A stretch of 64,000 nucleotides of DNA from JAKFDK01 sp036676195 (GCA_036676195.1 JAKFDK010000056.1:1-64000); one strand, 5' to 3'. Positions 16,826-27,018 are shown, counted from the first letter of the stretch. Numbers and translations are program-made. The notes: generated from the sequence alone by a model not told the origin.

Positions 16826-16975
16826 TCAGGAATTTAGCTCCAGAATCTGCTCGATTTCATCCTCAGAGCATGTCTCCAGCAATTGCTCTGTGTCCGACTT
16901 CATGTCTTCCATGTCATCGACCGGGCCAACGACGAACATTTCCGAGCCATTGATTTCAGTCCTACGGTGACCCAT
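16826..16975 (-). CDS. Candidate RiPP precursor peptide (49 aa)
   Basis: This short ORF starts at ATG 16975 with GGAGG 8 nt upstream and ends in TGA. The peptide begins MGHRRTEINGSEMFVVGPVD, then an acidic stretch DDMEDMKSDTEQ. It ends LLETCSEDEIEQILELNS, with a single Cys (residue 36) and several Ser/Thr. The C-terminal amphipathic acidic helix looks leader-like, so a core could lie N-terminally or around TCS. It is first in the YcaO operon behind a strong promoter and followed by an attenuator, the standard position for a precursor. I recognise no family. Confidence 0.72.
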   Translation of the reverse strand: MGHRRTEINGSEMFVVGPVDDMEDMKSDTEQLLETCSEDEIEQILELNS

Positions 16976-17007
16976 GTTCTCAACCTCCAATCGCCGAATG
17001 TATTTTT

Positions 17008-17037
17008 ATGGTAATATATCTTGGAAACATTTGTCAA
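17008..17037 (-). promoter_or_regulatory. Promoter of the peptide-YcaO-ABC operon
   Basis: On the minus strand consensus TTGACA (17037-17032) and TACCAT (17013-17008) are spaced 18 bp apart in an AT-rich context. They would give a leader of about 25 nt before the 49-aa peptide gene. Confidence 0.8.
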
Positions 17038-17095
17038 GTATTCTTTATTGTGTTTAATGGCATTTTTTCATTGATCCGCTCGTTCATGGAGACGC

Positions 17096-17117
17096 CGGGG
17101 CCTTTCGGCCCCGTTTT
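17096..17117 (+). terminator. Small GC hairpin with T-run
   Basis: A 7-bp stem CGGGGCC/GGCCCCG with TTTC loop is followed by TTTTG on the plus strand. No plus-strand gene is seen upstream, so its role is unclear. It may insulate the RiPP promoter region. Confidence 0.45.
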
Positions 17118-17173
17118 GCTGGCTGCGACTGACAAGGGCACCAAGCCAACACCCGTGCCGGGCATATGGTTGA

Positions 17174-17204
17174 AAAGCCTGGAGTCCAAAGAACTCCAGG
17201 CTTT
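17174..17204 (-). terminator. Terminator of the giant RCC1/SLH gene
   Basis: A perfect 12-bp stem (17174-17185 with 17193-17204) is followed on the minus strand by TTTTCAACC. It lies about 60 bp past the stop of the SLH-domain reading frame. Confidence 0.8.
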
Positions 17205-17265
17205 CCGGCAGGGTATGTGGGTCGGGATGGGTCCCTCAGGCTGGGCACCTGCATGGGGGCAGCGT

Positions 17266-20200
17266 TTACCGGATGGGTGCCGCCGAAAGGAGCCGGTTCT
17301 GGACCCGGGTGGCGGGCAGATCCGGTCTGAAGGTGCCATCGGGGAATCCGCCCACCAGTCCGGCCGCGGCTGCGGTCCGGATCGCCGGTGCGGACCAGGC
17401 GGGGATGCGCTCCTGATCCGTAAAGGCAAGGGCGGGGGGCGCCTCCGTGTCGGCGACCGGTACCTCAACCCCCAGATGGGCCAGCGCCCGGGTGACGAGA
17501 ACCGCCATTTCGCCCCGAGTGATCAGGGCCTGCGGGCGGAAGGTCTGGTCCTCGTCCCCCCCCCACCAGCCCCTGCTGGACCATGGCGGCGATCGGACCG
17601 ATCGCCCAGTCGCCCGGTCGCCGATCACCGCGGCGTCGGCGAAGGGCAGTGGCCCGGCAGCGTCAGCGGTTAACCCCAGGGCTCGGGCCAGCAGTACGCT
17701 GAACTGCTCCCGGGTGACCGGGTCCTCGGGGCGGAAGGTCTGGTCGGGAAAGCCGGTGACAATGCCCGCCGTGACCAGGGAGCGGATGTCAGCCTCGGCC
17801 CAGTGCCCGACGATGTCCGCCAGGTTTCCCGCAGACAAAGGTGGCGGTACCGCCGGCTCGCGGCTGGCCTCGGGGACCGTGGCCTCCGGGGCGGGCGCCG
17901 GGGCCGCGGGCGCCGGTGCAGCGGGCGGCGGCGGCGCATAGGTGACCGTGACTTCACGGGCGGCCCGCTGCAGACCGTCCGCCTCCGCCACCGCCACCAG
18001 GCGGTTGCCGCCGGCCGTGAGCGGAACCGGCAGGCTGAACCGGCCGGCCGTATCGGCGCTGCCCCGGGCCACCCAAACGTTGTCACGGCTGACCACGACA
18101 GTGGCACCGGGGGCGGTGCTGCCGCTCACCGTCAGCCGGTCACTGTGCGCCCAACCCCAGCGGCACGCTCAGGTCGGCCGTGCTGACGGCCGCGGCGCTG
18201 GTCGCCACGGTTGCGCCGCCCTTGCCGGCGGTGAAGGTCACCGCCTCGTCCGCAGATACGGCGATGGTGGCGGCGGCAGCGGTGGTAAGTCCTCCGGGCC
18301 GGTGAGGGTGGGCGCTACGGTGTCACGAATCACCGACACCTGTCCGGTCCCCGTCCGGGCGTTGGCGCCCGTGGCCGCGGCGATGATGGTATGCTCGCCG
18401 TCCGTGCTGAGCGTTACGGTAGCCGTCAGGACACCGGATCCGCCCACATCCACCGCCGTGCCGCTGGCTACCTCCGTGCCGTTCAGCTTCATGACCACCT
18501 CGGCGCCGACGGCGGTGGTCACGGTCACGGTGATGCCATCCCCGGCGGCGGCGTCGGCGGCGCTGATGCGGTCATCGCTGACCGCCACGCTGACGGCCAG
18601 CACATCGGTATCCCGGATCACCGCCCAGGATGCCGCGGCCACGTTCCCGGCCCTGTCGGCGGCGGCAAAGGTGAGGCTGTAGCCGCCATCGGCGGGCAGG
18701 TCCACACTGCCGCCGAAGGTAGCACCGACGCCCAGGTCCCGGGTTTCGACCAGCTCTCCGTCCCGGTGCACCGTGAGCGCCAGCGACGCCAGGGTCTCCA
18801 GGCGGTCCAGGTCGCCGTCCTGCACGGTGCCGCTGAAGGTCACGCTGTCGGCACTGGTGACAGTGGCGCCCAGGGTGGCGGCGATGGACGGCGCCGCCGT
18901 ATCCCGCCACACCTGGATCGTTTCGATGGTTTCGTTCCCGGCCGGGTCGGTGGCGGTGATCACCACCTCGGTGTCCGCGTTCTCCGCCAGCGTCAGCGTA
19001 GCGTTGAAGGAGCCGCCGGCGCCGTCGATGATGGTGATCGGGTCGGCAGACCCTGTCTTCTGCTTCACCGTGAGGGCGGCGCTGCCGGCATCAGTGGCAG
19101 CACCCGACACCCCCAGCGTGACGCTGCCGGTGTACAGGGTCGCACCAGGCACATGGCCTGCGTCCGCCACCTCCACGTCCAGGGTCGGGGCCGTGGTGTC
19201 CAGGCCGACGGACGTCGTCCGGACGCCGGTGTTCGCTGCCGCATCGGCGGCGGTGACGGTCAGGCTCTTGTCGCCGTCCCCGGCGGTCAGGGTCACCTCG
19301 GCCGTCCAGGTGGTGGCGCCACCGTGGCGGCAACCGGAGCGTCTTCGACGTCACCCGTGACCTGGATGCCGGCCACGGTCCCATCGTGGTTGCCCGTAAC
19401 GGTGACGGTGCGGCTGCGCACCGGGTTACTGCCGTTGACGGGCACCACAGTGAACTCGGGCAGGGTCTCGTCCACCACCACACCGCGGGTGGAGAAGTGG
19501 CTGACGGTGACGGTGACGGTGACGGCGCCGGTGTCGGGATCGTAGGTCAAGTCGGTAATGTTCTCGACCTCAGCCGGGTTGCCGTTGCTGGGGAAGTAAC
19601 GCACACTGCGTACCTGCGCCGAGTCGAGGCCGGCCTAGATCAGGAAGGTGACGGTAATGCTGCCGCCGGGGTTCAGGGTGGCCGTGACGTCAGTGGCGCC
19701 CTGAACCGCCTCGCCCTCCGTGCTGTTCAGCAGGGCGCTGAGATTATCGGCCAGCACCGACTTGACGGTGACCTGGGCCGTCTCCAGCGTCCCGGCCGGG
19801 ATCGTCAGGCGCACCGTGCTGGCGTCCACCTCGCTGTCCTGGTCTACGTCGACCAGGGTCTGGGTCAGGGTGCCGCCACCCTGGTTGCCGGCCAGGTCGG
19901 TGCCGAGCACGGCGATGCGCACCGTCTGCCCCGCCAGGCCGGCGCTGAAGGTGGCGGTATAGGTGTTATCACCGTTGTCGATGCTGTCGCTGACGGCAGC
20001 AGATTCGTTCCCGCGCCCCTCCCGGAACTGAGCGTAAACGGTGCGGGTCCCGTCCTCTCCCTGGGACAGGGTGTAGTCCCGGGTGGAGGCGTACGCCGCC
20101 CAGTCGAACCAGGTCGTCCCGCCGTTGTGAGTGGAATAATACAGCTTCACGCTGGCGACGGGGCTGCTTTCCTCTGGGCGCCAGTCCTCGTTGACCCAGG

Positions 20201-23200
20201 GGATCTCGAAGGTCCGGCTGGTTTGATCCCAGTTGATCTGCCCGGCCCGTATTGGCGGCGAAATCAGGTCCAGGGTGATGGTATCGTAGATGGCTTCGGT
20301 AACGGGCGTGACATGTCCGGCCGCGTCCTTGAACTGAACATAAATGACCCGGCCGCCGCTGCCGCCGTCGAAACTCCAGGCCCTGGCCGCGGCGTAGAGC
20401 TCCCATTCCGACCACTGGCTACCGCCCGTATTGAACTGCATCGCCACGGTGTCGGGGGAGGCTGTCAGCGACAGGGTGACCTCGCCGCCGCCCGTAAACT
20501 CAGCCCCGTCATTGATGGTGATCGTGCCTGTGGGCGGCGTGGTATCCAGGATGGTGGTGGCCTCCACGTCCTCGGGCCCGTCGGGGACGGGCTTACCGAG
20601 CCCCGCTTTGTCCACGGCCCGGGCGCTGAAGGCAAAGCTCCCGTCCGCCCCGACGTTAAAAGAGACCGGCTCGGTCAGGACCGCTTGCCAGTACTGCGTC
20701 CAGGTGGCGCCGCCGTCGGTGGAGTAGTACGGTTCCACCCCTTCGACGCCGCTACCATCGCCATCGCCGGCAGTCCATGAGAGGTCGATCGTCCGGAAGT
20801 TTATGTAGGTGGGCAGGGGTTCTGCCGGGGCCGTCATATCCACGATGATGCTGGCGGTAACCGTAGCGGAGACGTTCCCGGCCGCATCCTGGAACTGCAC
20901 GTGAGCCGTCCTGGCACCCTCGCCCGCGGGCAGGGTATACTCCCGAGTGGTGCTGAACGGCTCCCACGCTGACCAACTCTCACCGTCGCCCGAGAGCCGC
21001 ATCTGCGCCGCGTCGGCGCCCGCCGAGAGGGTGCGATACCGTGCTCGTATTGGTGAAGCCTGCCTCGGTACCCGGGCCGGGCGCAATGCTGACGATGCCC
21101 TCAGAGGCCGCGGTATCGACGATGGTGTTGACCTTTCCATTGGTAAAGGCGTCCACAGATGTGTCTTCGTTCCCGACGAGGTCCACCCCCGCCACGTAGA
21201 ACGCGTGGGCGCCGTCTTGCGTGGCAGTATAGGCGATGGGCGAAGCGACAAAGGTAGCGCCCCCGCGCTGCCAATTCTTGCCGTCGTCGGTTGAGACGTA
21301 AAGGTAGACCCCGGCCTCGCCCGCCCCGATCTCCTCCCGCTCCCACGTCCACGGGATCGTGAAGCTGCGGCTGTTCTGGTACGCCGCCAGGGCCGAGGCC
21401 CTGGCCGCCGGGGCGTGGGTGTCGCTCTGGAAAGACGCTGCCGGGGCATAGTCGCCCGCCACGTCGTTCTGGTCCCAGGTGCGCACGGTCCAGGTGTAGG
21501 CGATGCCCGTGGCGCCGGTGATGATCCCCGACGGCAGGGTATAGTTGCCCGCGGTCCCGGTCACCTTGCCCGAATCGTGAACGGTAACGCCATCGGCCTT
21601 GAAGACCACCTGATAGGCGCTCTGGCTGTCGCCGCTGTCCGGGTCAGCGAAGGTCCAGGTCAGCGTGGGTTGGTAGCCGGCGGCCCACCCGCCCCCGCCG
21701 GGGCTGAGGCCGGTGGGGGCAGCGGGCGGCCGGTCCACCTGGATGGCACCCAGCGCGGTCCACTCCGAAACCTGGCCGCCGGCATCGGCCCTGGCCCGTA
21801 GATAGTAAGTGCCCCGGTCCAGGTCAATGTTCCAGGTGGCAGACGACGGACTGCCCGCAGCAGCCGCGCTGCCCGTCAGGGTGGCGAGCAGGTTGTCGTA
21901 GCCGCTGCTGCCATGAGCCTCAAAGGTAGCAGTCCAACTGCCGCCATCCCCGGTGGTGGCGGTGGCAGACAGGGTGGCCGACACCGACAGCAGGTCGCCC
22001 GTCGCCGGGCTGTTCCAGGTTGGGGCCGCGGCCGGGGCGGGCGTCGCCAGAGCCGGAACCGGTTCGCTGCTGCTGGTCTGGGTGCCGTCGCCCAACTGGG
22101 CGTAACCGTTGCCCCCTCCCCCCCCAGACGCGCCGTTCTGCAACCACAGGGTGTGGGATCCCCCGGCCGCCAGGACGGGGGCGGGGGTTAGCCCGGTCAT
22201 CTGACCCGCCAATGGCTGCACGTGGGTCGAGGCATCGCCGAGTTTGCCGATCTGGCTGTAGTCATTATAGCCCCAGCCCCAGAGCGTACCGTCTGCCTTC
22301 ATCGCCAGCGAGTGGCGGTGGCCCGCCGCCACGGCGGAAACGTAGGTCAGCCCGGTCACTTCCACGGCCCCGAAGCTATGATCGTACAATCCCATTTCGC
22401 GGGTCCGCACCATCTGGTCGTTGCCCAGTTGCCAGTGTCCCTCCGAACCCCAGGCCAGGGCCACGCCGTCAGAGCGCAGCACCAGGGTGTGGTCCTTGCC
22501 GGCGGAGATGGCCACGAGCCCGCCGACACTGCCGCCGGACATGTACTTCACCGGCCAGGGCTCGGTTGTAGCCGGTTCCGCTGCCCGTTTGCCCGAACTG
22601 GCCACGCCCCCAGCCATAGGCAGACCCGTTGGCCAGCAGGGCCTGGGAATGGCGATCGCCCGCCGCCACATCGAGCACGTACGATAGACCGCTCACCTGT
22701 ACGGGCGTTGCCCCGCCCCCGCTGCCATCGCCCAGTTGGCCATCCATGTCGCTACCCCAGGCCCAGGCGGTGCCGTTGGCCTTCCGGGCCAGGGCGTGGG
22801 AGCCCCCGGCGGCAATGGCCGTTACCTGCGCAAGGCCGCCGATTTGGACCGGATTGGGCTGGTCCATAAGGGTCATGGTCCTGGTATCGATGAGGGCTTT
22901 GTCCACCTGGCCATAGCTGTTCTGTCCCCAGGCCCAGACGGTGCCGTCCGCCCGCAAGGCAATGGAGTGGGACTCGCCGGCGGCGACCTGGACGATACCG
23001 GTGGTGCGGGGAAGCTGGGAGCGAACCGGCGCCGTCCGTTGGTCGGTGCTGCCGATGCCCAGTTGGCCGTAGGCATTCTCGCCCCAGCCCCAGAGCGTGC
23101 CGTCGGCCTTAAAGGCGAAGGCAGACTACCCCCCGGCGGCGATGGCGGCCACGGCGGCCAGCCCGCTCACCTGCTGCGGATTCACCTGGTCCGTTGTATC

Positions 23201-24244
23201 ACCGCTCCCCGCCTGGCCGGATCCGTTCTCCCCCCAGGCCCAGACGGTGCCGTCGGCCACCAGTGCGAGGGAGTGGTTCCGGCCGGCGGCCACGGCCTTC
23301 ACGCCTATCAGCGCATTGCCGTCCGCCCGTTTTACCTGCACCGGCACGAGCCGGTCGGTGGTGGAGCCGTCGCCCACCCGGCCGGACGGGTTGCTGCCCC
23401 AGGCCCAGACCGTGCCATCCCCCCGCAGAGCGAGGGCGTGATCGCCGTCCGCTCCGGCGGAAATGGCCGCGATATTGGCCAGCCCGCTCACTTGAACCGG
23501 CTGGCTGCGGTTCGTGGTGGTTCCGTCGCCAAGTTGCCCGTGGTCGTTGCGGCCCCAGGCCCAGACGGTGCCATCCGCCTTGAGTGCCAGGGAGTGGCCG
23601 TCGCCGGCCGCAACGGCCTTGACGCCTTTCAGTGCGCCGCCGCCCACCGTCACCTGCGCGGGATGGATCTGATCCTGGCCGCTGCCGTCGCCCAACTGGC
23701 CATACTGGTTATCGCCCCAGGCCATCAGGGTGCCGTTGGCCCTCATGACGATGGTGTGGTCCCCGCCCGCAGCCAGCGCCTTGACGCCGGTCAGGGCGTT
23801 GCCGTCGGCCAGCACCACCCGGACAGGCGCCGACCGGTTTACGGTGCTCCCGTCGCCTAACTGGCCGTTGTCGTTGCGGCCCCAGGCCCAGACGGTGCCG
23901 TCCGCCTTCAGCGCCACGGAGTGGCCGTCGCCGGCCGCGACGGCGATCACGCCGATCAGACCCGCCACCTGTGCGGGGGTCGATCGTGTCGCTGTGCTCC
24001 CGTCGCCGGCCTGCCCGCTCTCGTTCCGGCCCCACGCCCAGACGGTGCCGCCCTCCCGGAGGGCCAGGGTATGCCCGCCGCCCGCCGACAGGCTGACGAT
24101 GCCTTTGCCGGGTCCGGGTGCCGCCGCGGCGGCACCGGCCGGCAGGGCTCCCAGCCAGACACCCAGAATCATGGCTGCAATCAGTGCCGCATACGCCCGG
24201 CGCCCAATCCCTCGTGCCCGGCGCCGATCTTGTCCGTATTTCAT
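17266..24244 (-). pseudogene. Giant RCC1-repeat / Ig-like / SLH surface protein gene, multiply disrupted
   Basis: One ~7-kb gene is recoverable across frames. ATG 24244 (GGGGGA upstream) starts a signal peptide. About 12 RCC1-type repeats follow (GTVWAWGRNDNGQLGDG and variants, to about 22,200), then fibronectin/Ig-like and bacterial-Ig modules (YYSTDGGATW, FKDAAGHV, DTTAPTLDVEV) and three SLH modules (GFPDQTFRPEDPVTREQF; DEDQTFRPQALITRGEM; GGFPDGTFRPDLPATR). It would be a cell-wall-anchored beta-propeller protein. The frame is broken by TAG at 23128-23126 and 19637-19635. Frameshifts lie near 22558, 21040, 19320, 18295 and 18150. An 8-bp duplication near 17610 is offset by an extra G in a 9-G run near 17562. 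It is a true pseudogene or an error-prone assembly region. Confidence 0.85.
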
Positions 24245-24398
24245 GTTCGTCCCCCGTTGCGTAACCTTTTTAGGGTGGAGAGATGTGCTCCGCCCGCTCG
24301 GCCGTCAGATCCTCAGCGCGGTGATACCGCCGATATGGACCCGTCACGGCGTGATGGTTGAAGTCCCAGGGGCCGTGCCCACCGCGTGACATTCATGG

Positions 24399-24441
24399 CA
24401 GTGCCCCAGAGGCAGGCTTACGTCTGTTCTCCGGGGCACTG
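24399..24441 (-). promoter_or_regulatory. Leader hairpin upstream of the RCC1/SLH gene
   Basis: A 9-bp perfect stem CAGTGCCCC/GGGGCACTG (24399-24407 with 24433-24441) has a 25-nt loop. It lies between a minus-strand promoter and the giant gene and overlaps the end of a 25-codon ORF. It has no T-run, so it is more likely a structured leader than a terminator. Confidence 0.5.
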
Positions 24442-24495
24442 TACGATGCTTGGCAGCAAGGTCTTGACCAGGTGCTCTTCCAACCGCTTGTACAC
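24418..24495 (-). CDS. Possible 25-aa leader ORF or gene remnant
   Basis: A GTG at 24495 with GAGG 5 nt upstream opens VYKRLEEHLVKTLLPSIVQC and ends in TAA. The same frame continues upstream with LAEEFEEY before a TAG, so it could also be the tail of a lost gene. It lies about 45 nt past a good promoter. No family is recognised. Confidence 0.3.
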   Translation of the reverse strand: MYKRLEEHLVKTLLPSIVQCPGEQT

Positions 24496-24546
24496 GTATT
24501 CCTCAAATTCCTCTGCCAACGCAGACTACCGGCGCAACTTCAATGA

Positions 24547-24576
24547 ATTATGACGAAAGACATATATGTGTGTCAA
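24547..24576 (-). promoter_or_regulatory. Promoter for the RCC1/SLH gene leader
   Basis: On the minus strand TTGACA (24576-24571) and CATAAT (24552-24547) are spaced 18 bp apart. Transcription would run through a structured ~300-nt leader into the giant surface-protein gene. Confidence 0.65.
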
Positions 24577-24979
24577 GTTCCGCATCGCTGCCTGGCCGCT
24601 ATCGGTGCGCCGTTGCCATGGTCCCCTGTGGTGGGATACATCACTCTGCGCGGACTGCGCTTGACGAACCTCCGCAGAGGTAACAAGACGTCCGTCAGGC
24701 ACGTTTCCGTTAGCCGGATAGACGCCGGGTGAGGTTCCAGTAACGGTCGAGCCAGGAGTAGCTATTTCTGCCCTCCACCATATATCCAAAGACGCATAAT
24801 CTATTTTTTCCATATAGGTCGAACCATTCCTTGCCTGTCACCGTTATCTAAAGTGGGGCTATTCTGACCAAGCATCATATGCTCGTTGTTAACTTCGCCG
24901 CCTGATCAGTCATTCTCACTTACGGCAGGCGGTTACCGTGTTCAATTCCTAATAGTAAGGCGAGGAGGTGCTTCCTGAG
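24577..24979. other. Intergenic region between divergent surface-protein and radical SAM genes
   Basis: About 400 bases, AT-richer toward the right, with no convincing gene. A minus-strand opening (24526-24813) lacks a ribosome site and family features. It must contain the plus-strand promoter of the radical SAM operon, but I could not find a good -35/-10 pair. Confidence 0.4.
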
Positions 24980-26608
24980 ATGCAAGTAAACCCACCATAT
25001 AGAGACATGGGCGGAGTGATGCTATCCGAACCAAGGATCAACGCATTAAAATCGATGCTTGAAACCATTTTACAGGTGGTAGTTCTTGAAAAAGATGGGC
25101 AAGCAGTGGACGTAAACGGCTTTCGGTTGCGCAATCTTGAAGACTGGGTTATCTCGAGTGGAACTCCACTTAGTCCTGATATGCTCCTGGACAGCTTGGC
25201 CGCTGGATGTAACGTTTCCTGTAGGTTTTGCTATGTTAAGGGCAACCCGCCTGGTTGGACCATTCCGATGATGCCACGTAACAGTCTAAAGGACGAACTT
25301 CTAACGAGGCTCCGCTATTACGATGAAGAAACAGGCCAGTATTTGTTCCGTACGATGGTACAGTGGTACGAACCTTTTAATAACCCTTATATTATGGAAA
25401 TATTAAAACTGGTTCGAAGTCAAAGTTGCCGGTGGATCACCCTGACAACGAACGGCAAGGGGCTGACGGAGCCGATAATCGCACAACTGGCGACACTGAA
25501 ACCTGTGTATGTGGTTTTGTCCCTCAACACTACCGATCCAGCCATGCGGGTAGATGTTATGCGTGACCGTACGCCAGACATTGCCATCAAGGCGCCACAG
25601 TGGTTGCGCGATTATGAAATCCCATTTGCAATTAGTTGCGTTCCGTGGCCGACAGTTCCAAATTCCTATCTTCAGGAATGTTTGCTGTATGGAGATGCCG
25701 CTGGGGCGGAGTCGTTACGAGTTTCATTGCCGGGCTACACCAGATACAACGCTGCGGCAGCTGTCTGGTTTGATACCCAGCAGTACTGGACTGACCTCGT
25801 TGAAGCGCTAGCCCCGTTACGTCACCAAATGGATGCACCTTTACTTTTTTATCCTTATCTATTTGAGGAATCTCTTCGAGCAGCTCCACACAATAGGCCA
25901 CGCGTTGTAGGAGTGGGACGAAATTCCCCTGCCAGAACTGCTGGCTTTGGAGTTGATGACGTAATACTTGCAATTAATGGGACAAATATTGTTTCACGTC
26001 CTCATGGACGTGATCAGTTGCGGAGCGCCTTACGCTCCGGCGTAGACGATATTGTCGTCACTGTCGAACGGAACGGTCATGCGGTCCAGTTGCGGATGGA
26101 GGACACCCATAACTATAGTCGCTATGGATACCCCTATGGATCTGAACATGGGCCCAGTAATCCAAGCCTTGCACCATTTGGTCTATTTATCCCCTCAGGC
26201 TTTCGGCACCAAACTCTTACCTTGTTAAAGCAAACCATCCGCGAGTCTGGGGCTCGCCGGGTACTGGTTACTACCACCCGCCTTATGGAGCCATTACTTA
26301 AAGAAGTTCTGTCCCAAAGTGATTTCAGAAAAGGTCTAGAGGCCGATATCCACTTTGTTATTCCTCAGAACCAGTTCCTGGGGGGCGGCATCATGATGGG
26401 CGACCTCCTTGTAAATTCCGACATTATTGCCTGCATTAATGAGTTTACAGCCACGCAGGGGCGCCCAGATCTTGTTTGCCTCTCGTCCTCCATGTTTACA
26501 CCAAGTTTTGGTTGGCTGCGAGATCTAAATGGCCGTTTTTACAAGGAAATTGAACGGACGACAGGGATCCCGGTACAGTTAATCCCACACGACATTATTG
26601 CTTGGTAA
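24980..26608 (+). CDS. Radical SAM protein with central PDZ domain (RiPP-type cluster)
   Basis: The 542-aa protein has, in order: a short N-terminal region (about 1-65); a radical SAM core with CxxxCxxC (C77, C81, C84 in GCNVSCRFCYV); a PDZ-like domain at about 305-373 (GVGRNSPARTAGFGVDDVIL, then INGTN); and a C-terminal ~150-residue domain (FGLFIPSGF; ESGARRVLVTTTRLMEPLL; LGGGIMMGDLLVNSDI). The PDZ plus radical SAM plus tail recalls the DUF512 family, but there the PDZ is N-terminal. The start is ATG 24980, with GGAGG 11 nt upstream (GTG 24968 is possible). It is first in a plus-strand operon with a second radical SAM gene, pqqD and a transporter. Confidence 0.85.
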   Translation: MQVNPPYRDMGGVMLSEPRINALKSMLETILQVVVLEKDGQAVDVNGFRLRNLEDWVISSGTPLSPDMLLDSLAAGCNVSCRFCYVKGNPPGWTIPMMPRNSLKDELLTRLRYYDEETGQYLFRTMVQWYEPFNNPYIMEILKLVRSQSCRWITLTTNGKGLTEPIIAQLATLKPVYVVLSLNTTDPAMRVDVMRDRTPDIAIKAPQWLRDYEIPFAISCVPWPTVPNSYLQECLLYGDAAGAESLRVSLPGYTRYNAAAAVWFDTQQYWTDLVEALAPLRHQMDAPLLFYPYLFEESLRAAPHNRPRVVGVGRNSPARTAGFGVDDVILAINGTNIVSRPHGRDQLRSALRSGVDDIVVTVERNGHAVQLRMEDTHNYSRYGYPYGSEHGPSNPSLAPFGLFIPSGFRHQTLTLLKQTIRESGARRVLVTTTRLMEPLLKEVLSQSDFRKGLEADIHFVIPQNQFLGGGIMMGDLLVNSDIIACINEFTATQGRPDLVCLSSSMFTPSFGWLRDLNGRFYKEIERTTGIPVQLIPHDIIAW

Positions 26609-26624
26609 GAAAGGGGACAAAAAC

Positions 26625-26954
26625 TTGGAAGGACAGCATCAACACGGCCCAGAGGAACCAAGTCCAAGTGATTTTGTTTTCCGGTACCCTTTGTCTGTAA
26701 GTATCCAGCCTGGTCGAGATCATGGACGGTTGACTGAAGTGGTCCGTAGCCTACTCAACCAATTGCTTGACCTTGTTATTTTATATGACAAGAACGGCCA
26801 GATGATCGAACCGTCCAAATTCTCTTTCATACTAACAAGGACCAAGCTTGTAGATATTTGGGATCTCACTAATTGTCACTGTCAGGATACGGGTACTCAA
26901 AACACAGAGGTACCGGCAGAACAGGCGTCTCCATGGGCGGAACCCGATCCGTAG
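26625..26954 (+). CDS. Hypothetical 109-aa protein of the radical SAM cluster
   Basis: The TTG start at 26625 has AAGGGG with 8-nt spacing. The protein is not in any family I know. Residues about 35-85 (RLTEVVRSLLNQLLDLVILY, then KNGQMIEP) resemble the N-terminal segment of the adjacent radical SAM protein (RINALKSMLETILQVVVLEK, then DGQAVDV). This suggests a shared small domain, perhaps for peptide or partner binding. It has a CHC pair near residue 85 and an acidic, proline-rich tail. The ATG-less start and position 16 bp after the radical SAM stop support co-translation. Confidence 0.62.
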   Translation: MEGQHQHGPEEPSPSDFVFRYPLSVSIQPGRDHGRLTEVVRSLLNQLLDLVILYDKNGQMIEPSKFSFILTRTKLVDIWDLTNCHCQDTGTQNTEVPAEQASPWAEPDP

Positions 26955-27018
26955 AGTGTTTTGGTAATGGAGTTTGGGTAGCGGTGCGAGAGCGGCAGGA
27001 GTCTAAGGAGGTGCTGTC

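Noticed and set aside
19386..20780. Long plus-strand openings across the giant gene, MetH, the VWA genes and others
   Set aside because: They are GC-rich shadows of minus-strand genes, with no ribosome sites and unnatural Gly/Arg/His-rich composition. The opposite strand has clear family motifs.
17266..24244. Amber (TAG) recoding, since two in-frame TAG codons in the surface gene and one in the VOC remnant interrupt otherwise good frames
   Set aside because: TAG is used as the normal final stop of intact genes here (for example the GNAT gene and tpx), no pyrrolysine genes are seen, and the same genes also carry frameshifts.
24245..24400. c-di-GMP or cobalamin riboswitch before the giant surface gene
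   Set aside because: The conserved core sequences of those classes could not be found in the leader.
24526..24813. A 95-aa minus-strand gene upstream of the giant gene
   Set aside because: No ribosome site, no recognisable family, and its end overlaps a good promoter.
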